A DNA stretch of 64,000 bases from Pseudoneurospora amorphoporcata (lineage: Eukaryota; Ascomycota; Sordariomycetes; Sordariales; Sordariaceae): contig MU859189.1 in NCBI GenBank assembly GCA_033297205.1, forward strand, positions 1 to 64,000, in the 5' to 3' direction. Positions 46,089-58,819 of the stretch are shown here, piece after piece. The notes under the pieces are model-generated. The model had not been told where the DNA came from. It worked only from the letters and a program-made list of their open reading frames with translations, and ran no database searches. The position numbers and the translations under genes are program-made. Numbering within the stretch: the first letter of the stretch is position 1; every line of letters begins with the position of its first letter.

Positions 46089-46898
46089 CTTGTGTGTCGT
46101 CGTGTATGAATGCGGCCGGGCGAGTCGTTCGTTTGTAGCAGTAAGCTCCCTGTTTTGGGTAGGCAGGATTCCCGGACGCAACCAGGGTTGGCCCCTTTCA
46201 GTCGGTCAGTCTTCGGTTGATCGGAGTATTAGGAATCTGTTCCCAGTCGCAAGGTATAAGGTGCGAGTAGTATCTGTGATGAGCGGTGGTGATCCGTCCG
46301 GAAGCTGTCGTGTGTGTGGAAAGCTCGCAGAAGCTTCAATATTGAGTTCTTGGGGCACGAATGGATTGGACGGGCCACGTCCCCCATGTTCAAACAACGG
46401 CGGACGGCCCCTTCCCCACGCTGACGTTTGATGCTGCTACTTACTTACTAGTTGTACAGGGCAGTGCGTGGCCCAAGCTCCAGCACGGTACTGCTCCAGG
46501 GTTAGGGTTTTGGGAGCGACAACAATACACCGACTCATTCACTGCCACCGTGATCAGACTTCCCGACAGAATACCTATCTCTTGTTCATCATTTATCATT
46601 ATTCATTTGATTATTATCTCTAAGCACCCTTGAAGAGGAAAAGCTGATGATGGCTCCTATGGCTTTTACATCATTGTCAGCATCAGTTCGCCGCTATGGA
46701 TCGATCCATTCTGGTCACCTTCTCGTCCATGTTCCACGGCGTCTAAATGTAGCTGAAACAACAGCAACTATCCTCCGTCTTCTGTTCAGCATCCTTATTT
46801 AGACTCGATAAGTCAACGTGGCTTAAACATAAATCATCATAATAACTCCCGTCCGCCCTTTTCTTCCCAGTCTACCTAACAGACATGCAGCCTTGCGC
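46089..46898. other. Intergenic region between Yip1-family and CAX genes
   Basis: Contains the Yip1-family promoter, the CAX 3' flank and a telomere-like motif at about 46499-46510. No supportable gene. Confidence 0.55.
46499..46510. promoter_or_regulatory. Telo-box-like motif GGGTTAGGGTTT
   Basis: On the minus strand this reads AACCCTAACCC-like sequence, about 410 bp upstream of the Yip1-family start. Such telo-boxes occur in promoters and can bind Tbf1/Teb1-type Myb proteins. A single copy, so weak. Confidence 0.35.
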
Positions 46899-48512
46899 TC
46901 AATGGTGAGCACCCTCCGATCCAGTTGATTGAGCAGGTGACGGAGTCGTCGTCGCCGGAAACGCGTCGTGGAGATCGTGCGGGTTCGGGTAGTGGGCTGC
47001 GGCCACACCAATGGCGACATAAACGATAACGCACAATATGCCCTCCAGGTAGTTGCTCTTCTGGTCCCTCAAGAAGTTTCCGACAGTCAAGATGGCGAGG
47101 ATCAGCATAATCAGGTCGAAACTCTCAAAGTTGAAGCCCATGGGCTTGTCAAGTCCCCAACCGACAATAACCACAAGGGGCCCGTTGAGCAGGGCGGTCT
47201 GCAGCGTTGAGCCCAGTACTGTCGATAGAGCGATGTTCATCTGGTTGTCGTACGCTTCGTCTACGGCCGTCAAGTGCTCCGCGGCCTTTTCGACAAGTGG
47301 AATCATGATCAAACCAACGAACGCATCGGAGATTCCGCGCTTCTCCACCACGAAGTGAATCTTTCCAACGAGGGTAATGGCGATGATCGTGACAAGTGCG
47401 ATGCCCACAGCCAATGCGATAATAGACTCGATCAAAGTGAGGCGATGACTGCGAAGCTCCTTATGCTTGTCGTCATCACGCTCGGCGTCGGCCTCGAAGA
47501 TCGCGTCGTAGATACCGTGGTGGGTGCGCATCTGAAAGTAGACGTACACGAGATAGGCGATGATGAGCAAGACGGCGGTGCTACGCGAAATTTCGAGGGT
47601 TTTGCGCTTGAGTTCTCCCGTGTCGTAGCGGCCATAAAGGGCGTTGAAGAAGGCTGTAGGGACGGCTAGGCCGAATCCACTGTAGCAGAAGAAACGGTGA
47701 GCACTTCATTCTTCTCTTAACACGAGGGGTATAATGTGATAGACGTGAAAACTTACGCAGTCAACAACAATCCGCTACCGGCTTCGCTGACGATTTCACT
47801 GAAGTGCGTCTCCTCGCGCTTGAAACCAGCGGCAACGAAGCAGAAACCTAGACAGAGCAGCATCGTAGCAAGGATCGAACCTAGGATCGCAGCCCTGATG
47901 ACCTGGGTATGATCCACCGGCGAATTTTCGTCGTACTGTTTCACCAGGACTATAAACATGATAATCTCGACGAGTGAACCAAAACTAGTGGTCATAGACT
48001 TAGAAACATAATCCATTTTGCAAGCGGAAGGGAAAGGGAGATACTCACGTCGTCTCTGCCAACACACCAAAGACGTGCGGAACCTTCTTCGCCAAATTCT
48101 GGCCCGCAAACCCAACCAAATTCGCACAAGGTACCATGGCAATGTATGCCAGAATGAAAATCGCCAGGTCTTGGTGAGGAGCGGCATACCGGACCGCAAT
48201 GGCAGCGGGCACCACGGGCCATAGCACGTTGACGATGCGAGACGCCAGCGAGGACGAACGGAATACGATGCGGAAGAAGTGCCACGGGTGGATGCCGGAC
48301 CGGCCACTTTCGCCTTCTTCGCGAACCGGGAACCATGACTTTGGGGCCGGTGGGTGGTGGTGATGGTGGTGGTGGCGATGATGGCCGTGGCCATTTGTTG
48401 CGATGGGATCAGAATGGACGGGAAGCACGTCTCCAAAGTTGGCGTTTCTCTCATCTGAATCACGTTCGGCGGCGCGCTTTTCTCGCGCCGCTGCGTGGTA
48501 GGGCGTCACCAT
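46899..48512 (-). CDS. CAX-family cation/H+ exchanger with atypical c-1/c-2 motifs
   Basis: Exons 48512-48049, 47984-47757 and 47679-46899 join to 490 residues. The N-terminus has a His-rich run (HHRHHHHHHH) and a charged patch before the first span. About eleven membrane segments follow. The fold is that of Vcx1-type vacuolar Ca2+/H+ antiporters. The c-1 motif reads FGSLVEII (about 156-163) where GNAVE/GNATE is expected. The c-2 motif reads PLVEKAAEHLTAV (about 358-370) where GNAAEHVTAV is expected. The Glu in each motif is kept; the Asn is Ser in c-1 and Lys in c-2. The cation specificity may therefore differ from Ca2+. A cytosolic acidic loop (EADAERDDDKHKE) lies between the two halves. 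Confidence 0.9.
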
Positions 48513-50239
48513 GTTGCGTTTTTGTGGGTGTAATATGGGTCGTACACAGCTGAGATGTGTCGTGGGTGTTTTATGGGCCAAGGTTGAGTTGTAGGCAGGT
48601 GGCTTCCCGGCAGCGCGCCTCCTGTATCAGAGATACTTGTTTGCGGTTGCTCGTTCCAAAGAGCGGTATCCCACCCCAAATACTGTCGTTTGCTCAAGAT
48701 CGACGAAATGATGTATTCCAGCAGGGACGACTTATAAACAGAGGTTCAGGTGGGAAGAGAGAGAAAAGAGCTCAGTCCGCAAGCCACTAGGTGAAGGCGG
48801 TCAGGACTGGATTAGGTAGGCGTCACGACCTGACCAAAGCTCAGGTGGAGCAGCATGTAAGACAGAAAAAACGACGAGTATGTACGAGGATAGGCAGGAC
48901 TCTATGATAGGAAGATGTCCGGAGAAAAATAAACACGACAGAAGGTTTGTAAGACGAAGAGGAGGAGAAAAAGATTATGAAGATGTGTGAGCATCCGCCG
49001 CGTTCGCCTCACTCATCAATCGCAGGGTTCCTCAAGGATGTCTGGCAACCGGCTTGACAACCAAGGGTGGCCTCCGTCACAAACCCGACGCTCATCCCGT
49101 CCTCCTCCAATTGCCCATGGGCGCTGTCAGAAAGAACGGGTTTATCGTGGGTCGAGATTTGAGGTGTCGATGCAGGAGCCACCCTCTGTGCCTCTCTTCC
49201 TCACACACCAGGGGACCCTTAGCCAAGCGCCAAGAAGCCATTCGTGCAGAAACAACTGGCTTGGCCTTGGCGATCTTGGCTCCTCCGACGTCGAGTTTCA
49301 GGTCAAACGGGGGAGTCAACTGGGGGTTGGGGTGTTTGGTGGTGAACGGAGTTCGGACTGGAGGACTGGGAGTGCCCAGTTATAACTGAGGATCCAAACG
49401 AATGCGTTCCCATTCGCCCAGCCTTCCATCGCTAGCTTCGAGGGGCTTCGAGCTCGGCCGCGAATGTACCGGTAGTCTAACGAGTGTGACATCGTTGGGT
49501 ATCTGCAGATTGTCTCTTCTTGATGTCATTTGGTAAATCGAGAGACAGATCCGAGTGCCGAAAAGCTTGAAGACGCTTCCGTGTGATCGGAGGCAAGCCG
49601 GTACGTGTACATACTGTACTTTGCTTTGGTGGATGCCGAGGTGGCAAAGAACTCGAGAAAAGTCAATGATCGCCGCTAAATAAACATCCCGGTGGATCTC
49701 TTCCAAAACGCCGCCCAACCCCGGGAATGAGACGAAGTTAACCGCTGCACAGCCCGCCGCGTGGGACCCGGGGGTGAGACGCGAGATTATAGTCTGAAGA
49801 TCTCAAAAATAACCAGGACCGTAGCATTGGCCGAGTAAACGCCATCCAGAAACAGAAGCCACGACAACAAAGATGGAAGATTTTGGCAAGAAACGTTGAA
49901 GCAGTCATCATGTGCCAAGGCGGATCTTATCACCTTTGCCCAATGCCAATGGCGGGTGGCTTTTTTGCTTGTCAGCCAAAGATTCTTGGAAAAGCTTGTT
50001 CTCTCGTTTTCTTCGTGGAACGTTTGGCGTGGAATGTGTTTCAGGAGCATGAAGGCACCCTCTTGCTTCATTCCGATACCCTCATTCGGGACCGAACACC
50101 ACGTGCATGAGCTTGGAGAAATCATTCGCTTGGGGAAAAAATAAGCATAAAGTTCCATATGGGGGTAAGCCGGGATCCGTAACCTCGAACCAGGAAACCT
50201 AAACAAAAAGAAGCCTTCCAATTCGCATCACATCGTCAA
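48513..50239. other. Intergenic region (1.7 kb) between CAX and HRQ1 genes
   Basis: Contains the CAX promoter and the 3' flank of HRQ1. Frames at 48987-49385, 49380-49718 and 49787-50221 lack motifs and compete on opposite strands. No repeat or RNA gene recognised. Confidence 0.5.
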
Positions 50240-53200
50240 TCATGAACCATACTCTTCCTCATCATCATCCTGCTCATCCTTGGCCTGAATCTCAATCTCC
50301 TCGCCCGCAAGCCCGATGATCCTGACCGTCTTCCTGTTCCGCGGCGGCACCGGTTTCGCCAAAACAACCGTCTGCACGCCAGCCGGACTGGCTTCCTCGG
50401 GCCCCATCGGCAAGCTCTCAACATCAATCTCCTCATTCAACAGACTCTTAAGAATCACCTCCGCGCCCGCCTTGCTGATGACCGAATTAGCCTCCTTGCA
50501 GAGTTCCGAGCACACGCACTCAATGCAGCCATCGCGGCACTGACACGCCAACACCCGACCAAGCGCCTTCCTGAGCAACACGTCGATGAACTCAAACGCC
50601 TTGGTGTTGATGCCCGACCCGCCTGCGCCTCCCTTTGCGTCGTAAAAGGTCAAGCGAGCCGGCCGCTTCCGCTGCGTCTCCCGCCGGGCGAACTCCTTGA
50701 GGTGGTTCTTGCACTCGGTGCGCACGTCGCCCGGCATGCTCATGACAAAGTTGGGCATGAGACTCATGATGGCGTGCTGGGCGGCGTGGATGGCGCCGCC
50801 GACGTGGAGGCGTCGCGATACGAGGATCTCGAGCGCGAGGCGAGGCACGTCGAGCCAGGTGCCCTTGCTGTAGCGGATGACGGGCGGGTTGTCGACTTGG
50901 ATGGCGTCGAGAATCCGGTTCTTCTTGTCGACTTTGAAGTAGCCGAAGACGACTTGGGTGATTTTGATGGCGCCGTGGTAGGCAAGAGATTTCGAGCCGG
51001 TGATGCGCCGGATGGCTTCTGTCTCTATCGGGTCGATATCTGTGTAGTCCCGCTGCTCGGTCGTCCAGTCCACCTGGACCTTCTCGACTCGCGCCATCTT
51101 TTTGTCGGGATTGAAGTCCCGGACGAGGTAGGTGTTGCCCTGGTGTAGGAATATGGCTCCGTCGTAGATGGTGAAGGTCGCTCGGGATGCCTCCAACTCT
51201 TCTAGGACAACGTTCCGGTTGTTTGTAATGTCGATGACGGCGAAGTGGTCTTCCTCGGTGTCGCGTATTGATACAAACTGCGATGGCTTGGGTCGAAACC
51301 TGTCATGGCAATGGTAAAAGCCCCGGTCACCCTTGAGCAGCCGCTCCTCGCAAATTGTTGCGAGATCTTCGCCAAAGTATTTGGAATCCTTAGCCGGCAG
51401 TATTGGCATTTCGTATGCCGCGCATTGGATATGGCCTTCCTTGACCAACATATTCTCCAAGTCCACTTGAAGCTCACAGTTGGGTTTTGTGAAGAGTTCA
51501 TCCGGATTTTGCATGTAATACTGGTCAGTTGCGAAACTGTCCCCAACCAAGATTGACAGAGAATCTCTGTTCCGCCGGCCAGCTCTGCCACTCTGCTGTC
51601 TGAGGTTCGCTATTGTGTAGGGAAACCCCCAAGTCATGACGCAGTCCAAAGTGCCGATGTCAACGCCAAGCTCGAGAGCAGTGGTCGCGACGATGCCCAT
51701 GAGCTTACCCTCAAACATTTCAGTCTCGATTTGCCGTCTGTCTTGGGCCGTGTAACCGCCGCGGTACCCCATTACTCGATTGATGCATTCAGAGCGGCCT
51801 CTGTGTTCCAGTTCCTGTTTGATTGCATTGACCAATTTTTCGCAATGCTCGCGTACGCGACAAAATGCGATGACACGGACACCACGGAGGATGAGTTCGC
51901 AAAACAGACGAGAACACTCAAACTTGGCATTACCACGTCCACTGGACGGATCTCCTGGGTCTTTGTACGGAGTGTTCCAGCAGAGGAACTCCTTGCGACC
52001 CGATGGAGAGCCGTCAAAGTCGATGAGCTTGACATCTTCAACGCCGAATATGGTAGTGAAATGCTCCTTTGGGTTGGCCACGGTTGCTGAACACGATATA
52101 AACTGAACATGCGTATTCCCAACTGCTGCGCATATTCTGCGCAATCGTCTCATGATCAAGGCGACATGTGAACCCATTAGGCCGTTGTAATAGTGCAGTT
52201 CATCCACTATCGGAGCGAAGAACAATTAGCTTAGAGATCCCATTTCCGCAGCCGGCTGAGGAGTTGAACGGTAGGTCTCACTCACCAACAACATATTTCA
52301 GGTTCTGCAGAAATGTCCTCCACCTTTCCTCCTGAGGTAAAATCGTGATATGTAACATATCAGGGTTTGTGAATATGATGCGTCCATCATCGCGGATAAT
52401 ATTCCTGTCATGCATCGGCGTATCACCGTCAAAGGTTTCAACGAGCATCTCTTCCAGTCCAGGCATGAACTTCATCACTTCCTTCAGGCTCCGCTTCTGG
52501 TCTTGCGCAAGCGCCTTGGTCGGGAAGATGTACATGGCTCGCGTATTCCAGTCCTGTTCAAGGGCATGTATAACTGGCAACTGGTAGATGAGAGATTTTC
52601 CCGAGCTGGTGGACGTGGACACCACCACATGATGCCCGTCGTGTAGAGCGTTTATGGCATCAGCTTGATGTGCATAAAACTGGGTAATCCCCTTGGTGTT
52701 GTAGAGGGCGTTAACCAAGTCTTGGCTGAGCAAAAAGTTGAGATAGCCGTGAACAGGCTCCTGTTCATCGAACACTCGATGGCCATCGGGAACTATCTGA
52801 CCAGTGTACCATGGACTATCCTTCAGCTCTTGTACGATTTCCGGGATGCTTTTCCTTTCCTTCGGGATACTCGCGGGTAAGGTACTAGATTTCGGCTGAG
52901 GGGTTGAGTCCCTTGGTGCTGAAGGCCGAGGAATGAAGGATTCGGACTCGCTTCTGAGTGCCAATTCCGGATCTAGACTTTCTGCAGCACAGCGGTTCAA
53001 GAAGATGTTGACTGCATTGGCGAACTTGATGTTCCTCTTTTCTATTAGTGCTGTCATTTGCTTCTGACTATACACGGGCAATTTGACATCCTCATGTCGA
53101 AGCCTGCGAGTTGGCTTGGTCGGGTCTCCTGTTTTCTTGTCCTGGACTTGTCTCTTGAGATCTTCGTCAATGAACTCAAAATAGAGGACCTCCCGTCCAG

Positions 53201-53849
53201 ATTCAGACTCCTGTTCATCTTCTCTGGTTCGGTACGGGTCAGCGTCCCCTAGGCCTTCTAAACCAGTCATACCGCCAACCGACGCGTCGGGGGCAAATGA
53301 CTGAGATGACTTCCCAGTATACCTTCCAGCCTTGAAGGTATCGTCCTTGTCGGCACCCCTTGCATCAAGCTGTAGCATTAGCTCGTCGACATAGGCGAAG
53401 TGGATGCCCCCCGGACGTAAAGCTACAATTGCGACTACATCGTCAACCGTCAAAGAGCGATTCGTGTGAGACTCAACCGTGGATCGTATCGTCTCAAACG
53501 TGGTCGCCAGGTGCTTTCGCGTAGAGCAAAAGGTGTAGACGAGGTTCAACGCCCTGTGCGTCTTCTCGAGTTCCTTGAACCAAAATGGCCATTCGATATC
53601 GCTTTCGACAACGGTAGGCTCGGCGACAAGTTTAGGGGGACGACCTCTCAGCTTCTTTGGCTGCGTTGTTGCTTGACCAGTATCAAAACTGCCCGAACTC
53701 TGCGGGGAGTTGTGGCTAGGATTTCTAGCGGAAGAGGCATCGTGCCCAGGCTCTATCGACGCTTTGGGTTCGGTGGACGCGCGTTTACGCTTGAGCGATT
53801 TCAGTGGATCAGTAGTTGTAGCGTCGGCGCTATGGTGGCTGGAAGTCAT
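50240..53849 (-). CDS. hrq1: RecQ4-like helicase HRQ1
   Basis: Exons 53849-52286 and 52206-50240 join (GTGAGT donor, GATAG acceptor) to 1176 residues. The start is the first ATG, MTSSHHSADATTTD; nine upstream codons are open but begin with a non-ATG codon. The N-terminal 280 residues are basic and disordered. The helicase core has ITQFYAHQADAINAL as Q-like motif, STSTSSGKS as Walker A near residue 415, DELHYYN as motif II formed across the intron, FISCSATVANP as motif III and QQSGRAGRRN as motif VI. The C-terminal MrfA/Hrq1 domain carries the Cys set ACQCRDGCIECVCSELC. Yeast Hrq1 acts in interstrand-crosslink repair and telomere maintenance. Nuclear location is expected. Confidence 0.93.
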
Positions 53850-55256
53850 GATTTTCGTGGTTTTAATGCGTTCCACCTCTGTTTAAACCGTTCGATGCCG
53901 TGGTCTGGTCTGGGCGACATTAAGGTGGATGTGTTGATTACCATCGGCCTCGGAGGTTATGTTCATGTGGAAAGAGCGGGCATCAAAGACGAGGGAAGAG
54001 CAGTCATGTTTGCGAGGGAAGTCGCGTGTGGCGACCTGTGCTTGCCATTGAAGATCATTGTTTGTCCTCGATGACGGCGCGAAAGAAGCGGGACAGCACG
54101 TGTCCCTCCTCTAAATACCCGAGCTTGTTACAGGGTTAGGGTTCGGTTCGATATAACTCCTTTCGTCCCCTCACAGGCCAAGGGGTTTTGTTCCACAATC
54201 AACCCACTTCTTCAAAGTGGCCAAGATAAAGAGATCATGCTCATCACGACGAGCAAGCCTCTTTACCATCGTTGTCCCTCCTGAACTGGTGAATACTTGC
54301 GAAAACCTTCACAACATGCAATCGCCATCAGATGCGGAGGTTCCCATGACATCTCATTGGTCAATCCAGGGAACCCGCAGAGCAACATCTTCCCGAGCAA
54401 CCGTCTCTCGTCTGTGCCGACCTCGACTTTACACCGACTCCGGCTTCTCGGATCGAAAGCTAGAAACGGAAGTCGTGAGCCGGCAGCGAGCCATGCACAA
54501 GCGGGCAAGCCGCACCCAACACCCAAGGTCGATTGCAACATTGGCCGGGATGGGGCTCGGAGAAAGTTCTTCTCGTCCCGCCCCGTCTTCGAGAACTTTT
54601 CTCTTTTCGGGCCTCCCCCGCCACTGGGCGTTAACTCTGGTGAACAGCAGCTTTGTTTGGTGAACGCTGTTTGTAATAGACGCAGCCAAGCAGCTCCGGA
54701 GGCACAACTCTGTCATGCAACATTCGCGGCACCTTTTCTGCTGTGCCTTGCTTCAGATTACCCATTAGCCTAACGAGCCTCTTTGGGTATTTAATGCTAC
54801 ACAGACCCAAGGGAAAGGCAACTCTGCCTGTAGAAGGGCACCGAACCGACCCAGGTTCTCGCCTCAAGACCTCAAGTGAGATGGAAGGGCGTACAAGTGG
54901 AAATGGTCCGGCCAGTCTGTCCCTCCCACCCATGTGGATGTTTCTTCTTGGTCTGCTACCACCTAAACCCCCTGATCTCGCAGCTGTTGATGCAGACGGC
55001 AAATAGCCTACTGCAGGCTATCCGTTACTGGACTAACCTTTTCTTTGGGTGAATCGATTATGCGCATCATATTGTTACACGAGACGTCCACGCCATCGCA
55101 AGCCTGCCGAGTCTTGGGTGTATATAACTTCTCGGCGTCTCGCCGTCACTTGGAGCTCGGCCATGTTGATGAGTCGCAAGTGAAAGTTCAACTTTAGCTC
55201 TTCCATATCCAACTCTCCAAGAGCTTCCAAGTCCTCTCCAGTCTCTTCTCTTCACC
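53850..55256. promoter_or_regulatory. Divergent promoter region of HRQ1 and GDSL esterase genes
   Basis: The 1.4 kb between divergent start codons contain a telo-box-like motif near 54132-54143, about 280 bp upstream of HRQ1. Overlapping frames at 54217-55006 on both strands lack motifs. The last 150 bp before 55257 include TATATAA at about 55120, a plausible TATA box for the esterase. Confidence 0.5.
54132..54143. promoter_or_regulatory. Telo-box-like motif AGGGTTAGGGTT upstream of HRQ1
   Basis: One and a half telomere-type repeats lie in the HRQ1 promoter, in the same orientation relative to the gene as the motif at 46499. Functional meaning is not established by the sequence. Confidence 0.35.
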
Positions 55257-56426
55257 ATGTTGTTCTCCATGCTCCTGGCCGGCGCCTCCTTGGCTGCCTC
55301 TGCCTCTGTTGCTGCTAAGCCCACCAACAAGCCCTTTGACTTTCTTGTGACCTTTGGCGACAGCTACACGGACAACGGCCGTTTGGGATACTATATCGGC
55401 AATGGAGGCAACCCTCCTCCGGCCGGTCAGCTTCACGGCGAGGGCGACGTGACCGCCAGCGGTGGTCTGACCTGGACCCAGTATGCCAGCAGGCAAGTTG
55501 GGGCCAAGCTTGTCGACTACGCCGTCAGCGGCGCAACCTGCTCCAACCAGGTCATCTCGCGGTACTTCAGCGCCATCAACAGGGACTTCCCGGCTGTCTT
55601 GGATGACGAGCTTCCTTCTTTCGTCGCCGATACTGCCTATACGTCCATTTTCCCCAACAGGACCGCCGACAACACCGTCTACGCCCTTTGGATCGGAACC
55701 AACGATCTCGGTGGCGATGCCTTCCTGACCGAGAACCAGCGTCCCGGCAAGACCCTTACCGACTTCTCCGAGTGCATCTGGACCGCTTTCGACACCATCT
55801 ACAAGTCTGGCGGTCGTCGTTTCGTCCTGTTGAACTTGGCGCCTTTGCACCTGGCGCCTCTCTATGCCACGCTTGAGAACGGTGGCTTCTCGGGAGCCAG
55901 CCAGTTCTGGGCCGGCAAGTCGCAGTACAACGTCACGGAGAGGAGCGAGAAGATCAAGGAGTACAGCACCACCCTCAACACCGTCTTCAGCTACGGCGCT
56001 GCCGTCAACACCAGGCTCAAGTCGCGCTGGCCCAAGGCTACCTTTGATCTCTTTGACGTCCACAGCCTCTTGACTGACGTCCACGAGAACCCGGCCGCGT
56101 ATCTGGACGCTCCTCACAACAGCACCGGATACTTCCACCACTGCTCGGCTTCCGGTGGCGACTGCGTTGACCAGACCAGCCTTGGCCCGTTGAGCGGTTT
56201 CATGTGGTACGACGAGTTGCACCCTTCCACCAAGACCGGTATGTTTTCTCCCGTTTCCATGAGTTTATATTTCTAGCTTGCCATCACCCCATCACCTTGT
56301 TGCTGTGTTGTCGGGTCCAAACATGTGAAATTTGCTGACAAGGATATGCCAGATTCCGTCATTGCTAAGCACTTCCTCGATGTCGTTGCTGGGCAGTCCA
56401 ACTATGGCACTCGCTATTACGACTAA
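55257..56426 (+). CDS. Secreted GDSL/SGNH esterase (CE16-like)
   Basis: Exons 55257-56238 and 56353-56426 join to 351 residues. A signal peptide MLFSMLLAGASLAASASVAA is present. SGNH blocks follow: block I FGDSYTDNG (nucleophile Ser), block II around SGATCSN with the Gly, block III IGTNDLGG with Asn, and block V YDELHPST with Asp and His. This layout is that of CE16-type acetylesterases, which act on acetylated wood sugars outside the cell; the exact substrate is inferred. Four or more N-glycosylation sites (NRT, NVT, NST) agree with secretion. The second exon replaces a read-through end (GMFSPVSM) by DSVIAKHFLDVV and Tyr-Tyr-Asp at the terminus. A TATATAA sequence lies about 135 bp upstream of the start codon. 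Confidence 0.92.
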
Positions 56427-58517
56427 GCCGTCAAAGTCGAAGATGGGAGGGTGTTGGTAACGAGAAAGGAGCGAAATAGAATATAAATAATGTCAAACCT
56501 CCCTTTCCGACAGCTGTGTTCCAAGCTCTTTGTGATGGAAATGCAAGGTGTTGTCGTGCAATGTAATTTACGATCGCTGTCTGCAAACCGGCATTATCAA
56601 GCATGAAGATACAGGACGGCGGAGCGGGCTTTTGTCCGCCGCGCACATCTATGCAACCACAGAGACGAGCGAATGGCATGGCTTCGCAGCTCGCACATCA
56701 TGTCTGGCTTGCATTTTGCTCGACCTCCACAGAACTTTTGCATCCCGGTCGCTTCCGGCCAATCCACCCCACTTGCAAAGGGCGCTTCTCCCCATAAGGC
56801 TAGCGTCTCGGTGGTCACAGTCACGCAGGCCAGCAGGAACCCACTCACACCCGCTTTTCGTCTTTGCAATTTTGCATTCGGCCACATTGGCCCTCGTGGC
56901 ATTTTCGCACGACCTCCCGTGCCTCCGCGCAGAGTCGCAGAAGTCGCTTCTCTGCCACAAATCCTCGCTCGTTTTTCCACTCTTCCCAACGCCCGCCCTA
57001 CCGGTGCCTGTTGAGCCTGTCTACCGCACCTGCGCACACCAAACTCGGTCAACATTGCCAGCAACTACCTGTAGCAATCGCCGTCCGCCAATACAGCATT
57101 ACATACACATTACATACGGAAACCCTACGCACATTGTACCGCTCAGGCTCCAGCCTCCAGCTACCTAACAGACTTCTGTCCCTCGGCCCGATCCCGTCCA
57201 GTATCCATCACGTCAGCCAGGCATCTCGTCTCGTCTCAATCTGTAGCCCTCACCTCGGCTCAGGGTTCCGGATCGGTCCCCCTTTCAGACCCAGCTTTCC
57301 AGGGCTGCCCTTCTTCATCTCATCCCATCCCTTTTAACCCCCCCATCTGTCCTGGGTAGGGCTGGGCGGCTTGTGAGAGACAGACCCTGCGTCACCCTGC
57401 CTTATCTACTTTATACTTCCGGTCTCATTATCGGCATTCCCTTGCTGCTGTTGGGGAGTTTGTGTCCATCTCCATTCGATCGTGACCAACTGACTGGACA
57501 CTCGCACGCACAGTCTCGTCACTTGGCTGTCTGCACTAGGTATCAGTCCCCGGTAACTTTACCCCGTACTGCATCCCGTCGTGGTGTGCCTCGCTGCCGG
57601 GTGCCACCTGTCTGGACCCCAGATCCATCAAAGAAAACCTTCCAGACGTTGGATAGTCTGTCTTTCTACCTACACCCCCCACGTCGTACCTCTCAGAGCC
57701 GTACGTACAGGTACCCTACTTGTACATCCGAACCTCCTCCCTAACCTTCTAACAAAGGGCAGCGTACTTTGGGCGTCAAGTCAGGTACTTCAGGATACCT
57801 CTCCCAGGATACACTATCTGAGGTGACCCTCACACCCTTACACATCCGTCACACCGTATCAATTCCGCCCCACGCGCCGTTCTGTCCCGTACAGAATAAC
57901 AGAGCAAGACGTGCGGTGATAGAGAAAAGAGTCTGCGTGGTGTGTGGTGGTGAATCCTGCTGAGGCGATCCGGAAGCAGGAACCACCAAATATCGGCCAA
58001 CATTGGGGTCTCATCCCAAGTCAAGATTGGGCTGAAGCAACCCGACACATCCCTGGTTGCCTCATACATAACGCCCGGTTCCATCCCATCCTCAAACGTG
58101 CCTGGGCACGTAGGTACCTTGCAGCCTACAGATATCTGAAGCGCCGTGCCTATAGTATCTGGCTTTACAAGTTTGACGGCGGGAAAAGACCAAGGACAAG
58201 ACGAAACTTTAGTCAGTGTCACCCCAGTTACAGAAGAACCGACTGCCGAACGCCTGGAACAGCGCCGTCGAACAAGTCTGTGGGCGCTAACAACCCACGA
58301 ACAGGGGACAAACAGGCTCCTTGTTGGTTGGCTGTTGCGTTAGGCTGGATTCATTTTGTCGATTGATGGCCTTACCCCTTCCCCACATCTGAATTGGCAG
58401 CCGCAAGACCTACCTGATCGAGGTGATCCACGCCCACCACCTCAGCACGCACGACGTTGCTGTTGTCATCCGCTCCCTTGGCGCTCCAGTTGATCCGTCA
58501 ACGATAAATCATAAGCC
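56427..58517. other. Long intergenic region (2.1 kb) and leader of the Gln-rich gene
   Basis: No supportable frame. Frames at 56548-57168, 56597-57064, 57373-57744 and 57944-58366 have atypical composition and no motifs. The region is C/T-rich, consistent with a long promoter and leader for the Gln-rich gene. Confidence 0.5.
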
Positions 58518-58781
58518 ATGTACCAACCCCAATACGGCTACAACCTCAATCCCGCCGGTGGCGCGGGAGCTGGTAATTCAGCCTTCAACGGCGCCCCACC
58601 TCTACAGAACCCTCAGAACTCTCATGTCCCTCAGGTATCTCAGGCGCCTCACTTGCAGCCCAGTCCCAGTCGTGGGCCGTCCCCGAGCCAGCAGCAGCGT
58701 CATCAGCAGATGATGTATAATGGCCAGCAGCAGCAGCAGCAGCAGCCCGGGCAGCAACACCATCCAGGCCAGCAGCAAACG

Positions 58782-58819
<38 letters not shown>

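Noticed and set aside
55194..56222. 342-residue minus-strand frame
   Set aside because: Antisense to the GDSL esterase, whose SGNH blocks and signal peptide are intact on the plus strand.
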